Positions 10,936-22,456 of a DNA stretch of 64,000 bases are shown here, piece by piece (the stretch's first letter is position 1; the number at the start of each line of letters is the position of its first letter). Under the pieces are notes generated by a model. It was given only the letters and a program-made list of their open reading frames with translations, searched no databases and was not told the DNA's origin. The position numbers and the translations under genes are program-made. The DNA is from Anastrepha obliqua (Eukaryota; Arthropoda; Insecta; Diptera; Tephritidae), in contig NC_072893.1 in assembly GCF_027943255.1 (NCBI RefSeq), positions 63,582,001 through 63,646,000 of the forward strand, written 5' to 3'.

Positions 10936-11640
10936 CAGTCCAAGTAGGGGTAGTCAGAGGCCCTAAAAAATTATGATTTTCAAAAACTTTTTTTTTGCTA
11001 GTGAATTGCTTTATTTTACAAAAATCATCCTGTTTCGACTTGACTTTAGCAAAATTTCGAAAAAAAAAATTTATAATTTCAAAGTTATCGCTGTTCGTGT
11101 AGAGCCCGTTTCTCCGGAAGTCCTTTGTGGCGATCATCACAAGTCCTTGGATATTCATGTAAAATCAATCGGACAAGGGAAATTACTTTTATTAACACGT
11201 TCATGCCGGCGCGTACCATCGGTGGTCCGCACAAGTCTGCTTTATGGGGCGGCGTGTACCACCGGTGTCCCGCACAAGATTGCGTCATCTGGCAGCGCGT
11301 ACCACCAATGGTACTTTATTAGACGGTACCTATGAGATGAGAAGCCATAAACGACTACCCTTATGAAAAAATTTCGTTTTAAACCTGCAATCGCTTCCGA
11401 TAGAGCGAAAAGACTTAAACATTGCCGTCTATGGGCGAAGACCATGAATAACAGCGCCGGCGTGAACGTGTTGATAGATAATCTGGTGCCTGATTGAAGC
11501 TTTGTTCCAAAATTATCCATAGGCGGACTCAGGAAATATTTTTCAGATTTTTGAGAAAAAAGCCGAAAATTAATTGTTAAAAAAAATCGAAATTTTGAAG
11601 AAGAAAAATCCTTCGATCAGGCATGAGTTTTTATGTGCGG
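10936..11640 (+). repeat. TAGGGGTAGTCAGA repeat, copy 1 (right end missing)
   Basis: Aligns with 30785 onwards: the same TAGGGGTAGTCAGA end, GCTTTATTTTACAAAA, ACTTGACTTTAGCAAAATTT, GAGCCCGTTTCTCC, ATCAATCGGACAAG, and after the nested insertion TAGATAATCT, GAAATATTTTTCAGATTTT and TCCTTCGATCAGGCAT. Homology stops near 11635, so the right terminal repeat is lost. It has no convincing coding capacity. A 275-bp element is inserted inside it. Confidence 0.85.
11196..11470. mobile_element. TTAA-flanked MITE (piggyBac-type), nested
   Basis: Ends are inverted repeats of 17 bp with one mismatch: CACGTTCATGCCGGCGC (11196-11212) and the inverse of CACGTTCACGCCGGCGC (11454-11470). Flanks are TTAA (11192-11195) and TTGA (11471-11474). 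In the homologous repeat at 31045-31048 there is a single TTAA with uninterrupted flanks, that is, the empty site. TTAA duplication is the hallmark of piggyBac-superfamily transposases. Near the left end are three imperfect direct repeats with a 43-bp period (around 11208, 11251 and 11294; core GCGTACCACCGGTG) that could be transposase-binding sites. No transposase is encoded in 275 bp. Confidence 0.85.
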
Positions 11641-14476
11641 ACGCAAGGAAGCTTGTTTTGTACCAAAAATGTTTAGCTCTGGAGCCAGAGGCAATATATG
11701 GGCCTTTGTAAAAACTTAACTGTCTATATCGCAAAAACTAGAACTGTTCCTCGAAACACAACTGCAACCAAATGAGACAAACACGTTAGTTTGTTTAGAT
11801 AAAAAATCAAGTGGTAAAAACACTGCGTAATAAATTTTATGAAATTGATTTCGATTCGGTATATAAGTGTAGTAGAACCATTCTAGCCCTCCGCCAATGA
11901 TAGTGTAAGGTGGCCAAGTTCACTGATACCTACTCCGACTTTCACGGTAGGAAAGTCAAGCTAAATTTTAATGGCCGTTTATTAAACTTCAAACCTCATA
12001 GCAAAAACACATAGGTGAGATGCCTTTTAGACATTAAACTACTACATCCTCTTTGAAATGTACCTACCCTACCTACATATCAAGATATTATAAATTTATG
12101 ATGCAATTGCAACAGTCACACTACATTTCACAAATTTCCATACCTCTCTATGCCCACTGCCTAGTTGTTATTTCTCTCCTTCTGCTAACTTTCTATGCCA
12201 TCCAATTTAATATTTATGAAGTTCATTTGTAGTTAGTTAGATGAGAATATGCTGTGCTGCATAACAAATATTCAGCAATGATAAATGAATACGGACAGTG
12301 GAGGTGGTATGCATGTACATACCTATAATACTATTTGGATGCTGAAAAAGCGAGCGAAGAGTAAAAGGGATATGCCGCTGCTAAAGAGTTGAGCAAATAT
12401 TTAGATATTTGTATAGATTACAAACGAGCACACAAACTTATATGTTCATTTACATGCATGGAAAAGCTGTTATTTGCATGCGTCGAGCTATCTTTAGTCC
12501 GTACACAGAAGTGTGTGAGGTCAAGCAGTTAACGACGAATGGTCCGGTTGATATAATGGTACAGGGCGTATGAGTAACTAGGCAAGCTCAAAATTGTGGC
12601 GCTCGGAATGTAGTGGATTTGCAATCTGCAGAAAAGGTAACGGCCTATGTGCAGTGGACATTGTACATTTGTACGACGCTTATGTAGAGTATTTGCTATA
12701 TTTGCGGTAATTGGGCGTGCCATCACTCGCATATCTCTATTTTGTTTATAACTTTAAACCTGTTCAGAAAGATAATTTGCTGCCAATTCTTTGAAATAAC
12801 TTTGGTGTCATACAGCTGGAAGCTTTTATTTAAGAAGATATATATTATTTTTGGTTAAAGTTTAGGGTCGCGCTTGATTTTTAAAACAAAGTGCAATTTT
12901 TGCTTATAAAGCGCGTTTCCTAACTACAGCACACGGAGTTATTTGAGTAATTTTGAAAACTTATTGCCCTTTTTTAAATTTTTTTAGTTTATGAGGATAT
13001 AGTTCATTCTACTACAAGCACCATATAAATTGTTGCTTTATTTCATATAAAAATGGTTTCGAGCATATGCAAGACCAAGAAGTACCAAAATATCAACGCG
13101 ATTTTTAAGCCACTTGAACTCTATTTTACAAAATTCAATAGACTACAAAACTGCGTACTCGAAATTTGTCTAAAAGTTTGAAAGTGTGTTTAAAAAATTT
13201 TTGATTTTTTGTGTTAATTTGTGCAAAGTCCGAAACTTTGATTTATACGGGTTTTGTTGTAGAATGAATTGTATTTTCACAATAATTTTATTGAAAATAA
13301 ATAAGAAACAAATAAATTTTTAAAACTTCTCAATAAGTCCCTGCGCTTTAGTTATGAGACGCACTTCATATCAACCAATTTTCCTCAGTATATCTTGAAA
13401 GGAGGATTGAATATGTAAAGAGCACATGTCTGACTGACTTTTGGCGTCTTTTTGACTATTTCTTTATTTATAATCTCATCAAAATGCAAGCCAAATTAGC
13501 CCTTGAAATACTTTAAAAAATAAGAAAGTTCTTTATATTAAGCTGACTATTTGTGTGACATTAGTCACCTGAAACTTATTGGGCTTTCTTGTTCAAGCTC
13601 GGCAAAAAAAGCTGATTTTTTTCTAAAATCACAGAACAATCGCAAGCTAAAGTGCCAGCTGGCAGACTCAACATTTTTCAGTTAAGCTTCAGAGGTTGTA
13701 TTGTATCAATATCAATATCTGGTGCAGCTTACCAAACTTCTTTTAAAAGGCATCCGAGACCGACTCTACGTATAGAGGTCTACGCTGAGGCTGACTTTGT
13801 GTTTGTCACCTAAAATTTTTATTGAGACCATGGAATCTTTCTAAAAAATTACATGCCTTAAATTTTGATTAACATAAAAATCTGTTTTAGACCTTGAAAT
13901 GAATAATTAGCTATTTATTGATAAAATGAGAAAAAATTTCCTTTAAAACTGATAAAATTCAACCGCTGTTGTAAAATGCATCATAAACTGCTCTCCATCG
14001 CTGACACGCAGCGTTATAATTGAAAATAAAGCAAATATGGAACTTCGAAATTTAGGTGGTCGTACAATTCTCGCAGACCCAAAGAGAAAAAATGCCGCTT
14101 AGATTCCATACCGGTTTCTCTTCACACTTTTGAGCTAGTAAAAAGTTATTATTTCGTAGGGGTCTGGGCCTTATTTTAAGCATTTTCACTTATAACCATT
14201 TTTTTCACGTACTCTGATACAAATATATCCAGGTCCCCTTAAAAGTTAACATGTTCGCTGTAAGTTTTTGAAGTGAAACTTCTTAGGCGTCGATGGACGA
14301 GCGAGAATGGAGAGTAAAATTTCAAGGCCATGCAATGTTTTGGGCATTTTCATTCCGCGAGAGGGGAAAAAGATGTAACGTAGAGGAAAAGGAGAGAGAG
14401 ATCTATGCCTTATATATAGCTTAGATACACTTTAGGCTATTTTTCCTGAGTTTTTCCTTGTGGTTACTAATTTCTA
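11641..14476. other. No gene recognised
   Basis: Long AT-rich stretch without open frames of note, repeats shared with the rest of the window or recognisable transposon ends. Confidence 0.5.
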
Positions 14477-14794
14477 GTGAGAAATAACACTGCCTACTTT
14501 TTGGCGCTTGCTTGTTGGTGCAAACTTGTAGGAAATATATTGTTAGTGCCTACTTTTCGGCGTTATATTTCCTTGGTGCCTACTGTTTGGGGCGTTTTTT
14601 GGTCCCAATTTTTTTGGAGTTTTTTTTTTGTGTGCCGTTGCTGCGGTCCTGGAATCGCTGCGTTCGTGCGGGTGATAAACGCTCGGAGTAGTGCGCGTTG
14701 TTGCCACGGTTTGTGTCCGGCGTTTACCTACACCGGTCGACCCTCTCCGTTTTTTGTAAATTTGGCCTATTTGTATTCTCTGCAAATGTTGTGA
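14477..14794 (+). other. Unassigned 105-codon open frame in a GC-richer patch
   Basis: An uninterrupted frame in an island noticeably richer in GC (14640-14730) than its surroundings. The predicted peptide is Cys/Phe/Trp-rich and matches no domain I recognise. The first third contains three spaced repeats of TGCCTACTKTTYGG (14491, 14547, 14577). It could be part of an LTR or UTR of an unrecognised element. I do not consider it a supported protein gene. Confidence 0.25.
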
Positions 14795-14812
14795 ATTTGT
14801 CTAGATATATAT

Positions 14813-14870
14813 TATTTCTCTCTCTCTCTCTTATTCTCTCTCACTTTCTCTCACTCTCTCACTCTTGTCT
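14813..14870. repeat. CT-rich microsatellite
   Basis: Imperfect (TC)n with ACTCTC and ATTCTC interruptions. Confidence 0.9.
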
Positions 14871-15039
14871 GCCTTGAAAGTTTCACTTCTGTTATGTGTA
14901 CTACGCTACTCACACTTTGTTTTTTATGACGCTGTTCAATGGTCATATTAGTCACACTTTGTAAGAGTAGTTTGTATATCGTCTCTAAAACGTTATACGC
15001 AAAGTAATCTAAATCGCATCCATGTCGAACCAAATCTAA

Positions 15040-15650
15040 TTTTTACCTAGAATGCCGTGAATTAGAAATCCCGCATTGTCCTGAAAAATACCGTATTTCG
15101 GGACTACCATTTTAAAGTTCCAGTTTTAGTTGGGATAATATGAATTTTAAAACTAGAAATATCCCGAATTACGGGATTGAAATTTTAAATTTAGCTGAGA
15201 TAACGTGAATTATATATTTAGAAATATCCCAAAAAAATCCCAAATTACAGGGTTGCCATTTTAAATTTAGCTGGGATGACGGGAATTATAAATTTGTAAA
15301 TATCCCGAAAAATCCCGAATTGGGGGATTGTAATTTTAAAAGTCCCGATCAAATTGTTAGCTGGGATTACGTGAATTGTAAATTTTGAAATATCCCGAAA
15401 AATCTCGAATTATAAAATGACGTGAATTTAAAATCCGGGAAATCCCCAATTTCTGGATTTCCATTTTAAAATTTTAGGTCAAAGTTTTAGCTGGGAATCG
15501 TAAACTTCAAATACAGAAAGATCCCGAAAAATCCCGAGTTACAGGATTGCCATTTTAAATTTAGCTGCGATGACGTGAATTATAAATTTTAAAACATCCC
15601 AAAAATCCCGAATTATGGGATAGAAGTTTTAAAATTCCAAAATCGTTGCA
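15040..15650 (+). repeat. Minisatellite of CCCGAA-rich units
   Basis: Six to seven diverged tandem units of roughly 75-105 bp. Each contains AAATATCCCGAAAAATCCCG, then a short palindrome (TCCCGAATTACGGGA), then CCATTTTAAATTTAGCTGGG and ATGACGTGAATTATAAAT. Recurrences of the TTTAAA..TTAGCTG segment are near 15108, 15182, 15270, 15335, 15462, 15553. Variation in unit length comes from small insertions. No coding frame crosses the units. Confidence 0.88.
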
Positions 15651-18600
15651 TCTTACATATATTTATTTCATTGCTACTCTTCCCAGAGTTTCGTTTGGTT
15701 ATAAATCCTGGTGATACGAGTAATATGTGTGATTACCACTGGGCCTAGCCAACCTGCCAAGGTAGCACACGAGCTAATTATCGGCAGCAAGAAAACCACC
15801 CAGCTTAACTAAATAGATTTCCGAGTATCAGCGCTCAAAAACCAGAAGCATTGAAAGAGTAACATAAGCTCACATTAACTCTCAGTTCTTCGCTTAACAA
15901 ACTGTTCATCTTCTGTCCTAGATTTCAAAAATATTCAACAAGTTTTTTCTTATAGTGATTGTTTGACGGTAGGTCACGACAAACTTCTAGGTGCATATTT
16001 GCCATGTAAAATTTAGGACAACATCAAAACAAACTAAGGCTCAAATTGCAACAGAAGTTTGACTTCTATAGCTTTCAGGAATTTATGCGCTAGTCTATCA
16101 TTGCTGTTATTAGAAGTTAAACTTTTCTGCACTCCCTCAATCAATGAATCGGAATGTGCGGTGAGTCCCGGATGACATATGAAATCTACATATCCAGGAA
16201 CGGTGCGCTTGAAAAGACTACTTTCAGAGTTAGCGAGTCTAAGAATTCCTTTGAGTTTTGCTTTCGAAAATCGAATTTAGAGTGGGATGTAGAAATGGCT
16301 TATTACGTGTGATAATCAAAATTGAACCCACTGTCGACATCCTATATTCCAAAGCCTTTAGCTAAATCGAGGCGCTTGAAGCTGTCATCCGAGCAGCGTG
16401 CATAATTAAATCTAATTTCTAGAAGTCGACTAATGCACATATGACTTATTTACTTGCTTCCATAGCTCTACAATTTCAAGTGTATCTATGGTGTCATGAC
16501 AGTAATTTGCATTAATTGATATCAGCGTACAGACCAAAACTCACATATCTGATACGGTTAAATAACTATTTGATAGCTGGAAAGCAACGTTGGAAAACCA
16601 ACGCGTATTCAAGAGTATTATTGTCGGTACCATTGGTCACGCCCAAAGCTGGTATTACTCTACTTACTCGCAAGCAAACATATCTACAAATTAATTTGGT
16701 CATTCGCCCGATCATCGCTGAGCTTTGATAGCCATGTAAATAGAGGCCTGCCGTTGCTTATGCGATTGGGCGTTAGTCAATTGCATCCGTTAAGGATTTG
16801 GATATGAATTAAATTGCAGAAGTAAATAGCAGCAATTTACGCATGAATCAGTTTTACGTACTTGAATATGCCTCAGTCCCTGTAGGGAATTCAATCCAAT
16901 TTAAATTAACTTTAACTAATTTTAGTGATATTTGGAAGAATTCTTTTAACTGACTGACTTTTATATGGCGATAGCGTCGTAGAAGTCAGCTTGTTTTAAT
17001 ATTTACGTATGTTATCAGGTCACTTTTGAGTTGCCTTCCATCACCTATCATGTATGAAGAGCATAAGCGAAAATTATGGACAACTACGTAAGGATTTACA
17101 CTTCCACTTAGAGCCACCCACTGCTCTCGATCAGCGGACACGATCAGCCCTGCGGGATATCTGGGAAAAGAGGGAGGTATTCGTATGTGCATTGCTAGAC
17201 ATTTTAGTCGCATTGATAATACGTCTCTGCTGCCATAAATGGGTAGCAGCTCGCTTTCAATAGAGAGCTGAATATGCCTCTGGTGTCTTCATAAATGGCA
17301 GAGTGTTGAATATTAGGAAGGTAGGGATACAAACTATTGCTAATAGCAAAATCACAGTCAGCATAACTGCCCACAAAGGACTGTCCACTAAGTGGAGTAC
17401 TGTCGCCATTACTTTGTAACATATTTTATGTAGTTGTTGAAGAACTGCCCCAGATGCTCATATTGGTCTTACTTGCCAGACTTATGCTGACTAAATTGTT
17501 ATAATATGCAGTGGCGTCTTTGAAGTTCCTCAAAGGTCTGAAGTTATTAAATTATATTTGAGTACAACCCTCAAATAGTGCACCTACATGAAGCTAAATA
17601 GAGTTCCAGGAAAAAGTCCACTTTACCATTTAGAAGGTAATTTAAACTTGAGAATCTAGATTTTATTCGAAGAAACGGAAAAAAACCTTGATCATCAAGA
17701 AGGCATCAACTTTCTAGAAGATATACTGGGAGCGCAGAAATTACTCTGAAAATCACCAGCAGAAGCAACAGAATCCAAAATCGTTGAAAGGTTATTTGCT
17801 AGATCATTTATCTGAGAAGGTTTCAGATTTCAGAAATTATCAAATAAATAAGATTCGGCAAAACTATTCTTATTTTTTGAAAAACAAAAAAGATGTATTA
17901 CTACTCTCTGTCGAGGACCAGTTACCCAAACTATAGACGTCAAGAACGCAGAAGTTACTGCTTGAACTCTTAGCTGCTAAAGGTACTATGTTGTCTACAA
18001 GGGATTTATATGTTGAATTAGCACATATATTTCGGTCGGTGCACAAATAAAAATATCACAAACGCCGCATGCAAGAACACAAAGAATCATCATTTTCCAA
18101 GGCCGTAACTAAAGCGTGATAATGTCTTTGAACTGCTATTAGAATTCCGTCTCCTCTTGAGAGATCAGTTTTCGCAGAAACTTTATGAAAAACATTTCAC
18201 AGGTTCGAGTCAAAGTATTTGTTCTCAGAAAAATTTGCATTCCGCCAGGTCTGAATGAAAACATATATACCAAGATCCAGATGTGCACTCACGTTGAAGA
18301 AAGTTTTTGACTTCGTCCCAATGCTGGATACATTTTGAAAAAAAAAAAAAAAATTCAGTTGATTTGAATGAGATTTAATGGAAGAAGAGGCTTTTAAAAA
18401 ACTGGCTGAGGCACGTCGTGTTTTCGGGGAAAAAAAGGAAATAGCGAATCTTAACATTCGTATGCCATATTGTATCTGGATTTAATCCGTTATTATAAAT
18501 GCATTCAGTGACGCTCAAATTTAAATATTTTTTTTTTACATCAGCCAGTTAAGCATCCTTTTTAACCAGGAAATTGCAGGCCGAGAATCTTGCATCAATT

Positions 18601-18926
18601 TCAGCACGCAATTTCAAGTAGATTTAACTTTTTGCGATTAGATTTCGAGACAGTCTTTCACTCAGTTGTATTACAAAGAATTTTAGAAAGTCCAGTTGCT
18701 GTTTCAGATATTTCATGCATAGACCGAAGGGGTGACCGTAGGGTATGCTGCGCCACAGCCATGCTTGTAAAATATTTCATTTACGCAGTCCGTTTAATAG
18801 TGAGAGAGATGGAACAAACTTCAGCAGCTGTAAGCGTAGCGGCAAACGTTGACTCGCTCACACACGCATTGAGCTCAGCAGTTTCGATTCGAATGTTGTT
18901 TTTTAGCTCTGTAATCGTTGTCGTCG
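15651..18926. other. No gene recognised
   Basis: About 3.3 kb of moderately AT-rich DNA. Short frames (for example around 16516-16728 and 16986-17422) lack recognisable domains. No terminal repeats or window-wide repeats were spotted. Confidence 0.45.
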
Positions 18927-19215
18927 GCCGCCGTAACCGAATGGGTTGGTGCGTGACTACCATTCGGAATTCACAGAGCGAACGTTGGTTCGAATCTCGG
19001 TGAAAAACACCAAAATTAAGAAAAACATTTTTCTAATAGTGGTCGCCCCTCGGCAGGCAGTGGTATTTCTGCCATGAAAACAGCTCCTCATAAAAAAATA
19101 TCTGCCGTTCGGAGTCAACTTGAAACTGTAGGCCCCTCCATTTGTGGAACAACATCAAGACGCACACCCCCAAATAGGAGGAGGAGCTCGGCCAAACACC
19201 CAAAAAGGGTGCATA
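18927..19215 (+). repeat. tRNA-derived SINE, nearly complete copy
   Basis: The first ~75 bases are tRNA-like: A box TAACCGAATGGG at 18934-18945 and B box GGTTCGAATCT at 18987-18997, the spacing of a class II (long variable arm) tRNA. The SINE body follows: GTGGTCGCCCCTCGGCAGGC, TTCTGCCATGAAAAC, CTGCCGTTCGGAGTC, ATTTGTGGAACAACATCAAG, GAGGAGGAGCTCGGCC. The usual GTACGCGCCAATTATATA end is replaced after about 19210 by an unrelated GC-rich stretch. Internal A/B boxes imply RNA polymerase III transcription. Mobilisation would need a LINE enzyme in trans. Confidence 0.88.
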
Positions 19216-20967
19216 TCCGGGCCCCGGGGGAAAATTGCAAATGCGGGCCCTTTCCAATGATGTCTAATTCATATAAATACGTATAATCTCGAGTCCGGGC
19301 CCCTCTGAAAACTCCGGGACCGTGGGAAAAATTGCCTGATATACATATTTAATTGTTATTGACTTATTCGCATAGACTTTACTTTTCATAAAATCCCAGT
19401 CTGGCCTACCAGTCCTTTTTCTATCCTTAATAAAACTAGTTTGTTGAAATTATCGATTCATTGAAACGGTTATTTCCACAAAAAAAAAAAAAATGAATTT
19501 TGCGATATGTTGTGGTTAAGGGTCGACCATTTTGATAATACATTTCCATAATTTTATCAATAATTTTAATCGTCCAAAATTGTACATCTGTCTACTTGAC
19601 AAATGCCAAAGATGACGTTAAAAAAGGTACCCTCTAGGAGTTATTTACCAATGACATCTAGACTTCTCTTTTGAAAGACCTTTTCTAAACACAAATTTTC
19701 AGATCTGATTTGCATAAATAAGATATCGTTGGAAGGGTCATGAATCAGGCAATACTTCAGTTTGATTATCTTCAACTATTTAACTATAATCATTAAATTG
19801 GAAAAATATTGCCTTTAATATAAGATATTCTGCGAGATTGAGTCTCTAAGGCGTCAGAAGTTATGATTCCTTAAGGATGTACTGCAAAAACCAAATAAAA
19901 AGGATTGTTGCATTGAACGAAAATTTAGTTCTTTTCAAATTTTATATGAGGGAATGAAAAGGATTTGGTTTTAAATATTTGAATCTATACTCGCAGCTGA
20001 AGATGCAACGAAAAGGTGCATAATATCAATAAAAAAGGTTCGTTTTTCGCAAAGAAATATTTTTGTTCTCGTTTTTGTTGTTGAAGCGTCAGATCAAAAA
20101 TTTTGGTTTGTTGTTAAAAAAAAAAAAATTAATATATGTAAATGTGGAATGAAATTTCCGTGCAAATTAAAGTCCAGTTTACTTGTTAACAATCTTTCAA
20201 CTCTTAATTAATTTAATGTTAAAGTTAAACGCGACCGCCCAGTCCCGTGCCTCTAATTTGTATGTATGTCTGTTTTCCTGACGTATAGTTCAGAGCTCTT
20301 TTCGTTCAGTCACTTTCGATCGTCCACTGTAATGTAGTTCGTTGAATATGCTGAGATGCATTTAAGCTAAGGTAAAAGTTATACCCACTTCTGGTTCCAT
20401 GTATACTTCATTGAGTCGCGTATAATATCTGCTTCATTTTTAAACCAATTTAAGCGAACCATATTAAGTGAGCTCAGACTTGGCTATTTTAGTAGTCAAC
20501 TACGAAATTCCCGGCAGGGTGGCTGGTTTGCACTTGTGTAGATGCATGTGCTACTAATACAATATTTACACTTAATTACTAGCTACTGCTGTCTCTCCAT
20601 TTCACAACTCAAAGTGACAAAATGACTTTTCGTACTCCAAGTGAATGTTAAGTGCGGCATTTGATGGAAATTATGTGATAATAGGTACTAGGTACGCCTG
20701 CTTTGAGCGGAAATAGGCAAAGGATAGACAATTTTGTGGAAGTGAATTCTTTGAAATAGATTTTGCAATAAATTTACAGAAATATCGGAAAATGTATGTG
20801 TACTTTCAAGCACTAAAATTTATAAACTTGCTTGTTTTTTAAGATGAAATATTTACATATCATGCTTTTGATATTCTTTTCTTCCAAACTATAATTTTTG
20901 GCATTTTCAAATATGTACGGGCAATATTTATTATTTTTGAGTAAAACCCATTCATCACCTTTATTTT
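19216..20967. other. No gene recognised; short GC-rich patch at left
   Basis: 19210-19330 is unusually GC-rich for the window (GGGCCCCGGGGGAAAATTGC and a related CGGGACCGTGGGAAAAATTG). The remainder is plain AT-rich DNA. Confidence 0.5.
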
Positions 20968-21640
20968 TTTAAAGATAATCCCTTTTAAATGTTGGCCACA
21001 ACTGCGCTCGAATTCGGCCATTTGTAGACACCAATTTTGAATGACTCGTGACTCGCTGGAGGACTTCGGTCGGTATCTCGTGAATAACTTTAGTAATGTT
21101 GGATTCTACTTCCTCAATCAAAGCTGGTTTATCCTCAAAGTATTTAGACTTTACACACCGACGCAGACGGTTGTTGTTTAATGGGCTGTATGTCAAAAAG
21201 CGTCGTCTTGTTGGAATCAAATGTTGTAGAGCTGACGGGCTTCAATTTTCGGCATGGCATCAACAAGTTGTTAATCATGGCGCGATAGCGTTCGCCATTC
21301 ACTGTTACATCGGCGCGAGCCTCGTCTTTGAAGAAATATGGGCCGATAATTCTTCCACACCAAAAGGTTGTTTTCTATGGATGTAATGGCTGTTCTGGAG
21401 TGGCTTCGGGTTGCTCTGCAACCCAAATATGGCAATTTTGTTTATTAACGCAGCCATTAAGTCGAAAATGGGCCTCATCGCTGAACAAAATTCGGGCCCC
21501 AAACTGCGGACGAGCACTTTTCACAGAGCCTCGATTTTCGTAATAAAATTCATGATTTGTAGCCGTTGTTGAGGCTGAGGCGTAACTCTTTCCATGATGA
21601 AATGCCAATGAATACTGAAACAAATGATGGACTTAGTTTG
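20968..21640 (-). pseudogene. Mariner-superfamily transposase remnant
   Basis: Minus-strand translation in broken frames gives ILFSDEAHFRLNGCVNKQNC (21480-21420), the first-Asp region of a mariner-superfamily DDE transposase. A central part, recognisable by position only, follows, and then a C-terminal stretch with YFEDKPALIEEVESNITKVI and IPTEVLQRV (21150-21040), typical of the helix after the last catalytic Asp. Frameshifts and stops are frequent and terminal repeats were not found. Motif style resembles the element at 8379-9216 more than the DD34D mariners, but the two do not look like copies of one family. Confidence 0.75.
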
Positions 21641-21854
21641 ACAGTAGTCACGCGTGATCTGTAAAAAAACCTATTGGAAAAATTCCCTCCAATCTGTTCA
21701 CCACTAGTTGCTTAAATGATTTGGTGTTTGAGAGCAATTTGGTTATTACGAAAAATTTTTTTCATTTTATCAAATATTCTTCGCAGCATATGTATTCTCA
21801 AAAGCTTTTAGCTTAATAAGTTTTCTCTAAATACTATTGGTAATAACACACATA

Positions 21855-22076
21855 CAAGGTGGCGCAAAATTATTCTTGAAAGTTTTAAAATTTTTGTTTA
21901 CTAAATACAAAAAAAAAATGGCTGTGAAGATGACAATCTTTATTCATGTGCTTCATTGCTTGTCTGTTTGTATTCTGCAGCTGTCTGGTACACAAGTGTC
22001 AAATATGATTGACGTACTACGGCGTTTGCCAAACATATAAATCTTCCGATGGGGTGATTAATTTTGCGCCACCTTG
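21855..22076 (+). mobile_element. TA-type MITE, copy D (best preserved)
   Basis: Left end CAAGGTGGCGCAAAATTA preceded by TA (21853-21854); right end TAATTTTGCGCCACCTTG is its exact inverse over 18 bp. The 222-bp interior includes TTGCTTGTCTGTTTGTATTC and GTGTCAAATATGATTGACG. It has no open frame relevant to transposition. This copy serves as reference for copies A, B, C, E and the diverged one at 23940. Confidence 0.88.
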
Positions 22077-22456
22077 TCATACTACTTGATCAAATGTTAT
22101 ATTAAAATAACATTTTTTATGTTTTCTTTTCCAGGTGAGTTCCAATGCTGATATTCTTATACTAAATGAAAATAAAAAAGTAAGTCATCGCAAATGTCTA
22201 TATTTTAATTGATTTACTACAAATTAAATTTTTTAATAATCTTCGTACTAACTCGTGTTGATTATAATTATAATATATTATATGATTTGCCAGCATAGAC
22301 AGTTCTCAATCAAAAAATTTGATTTGTTCTAAAATTTCCAAATATCTTTTTCAAGTTGCTCATTATGCCCATAAATCGCAATTTCTTTTTAATAATTAAT
22401 TTTTATCGCTGCCTCAGGAAGGCCTTGTATTAAGTAAAATTGCTGCATTTCAAATA

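Noticed and set aside
10661..11158. 165-codon minus-strand open frame
   Set aside because: It spans a MITE and the start of a TTAA-type repeat, two unrelated repeats, so it cannot be one gene.
14477..14794. Novel small host gene
   Set aside because: Only an open frame in a GC-richer patch. No splice, conservation or domain evidence, so it is kept as unassigned.
18927..19000. Possible tRNA gene
   Set aside because: A and B boxes are present, but the sequence continues into the SINE body, recurs at 28214 with the same body, and does not fold into a clean acceptor stem.
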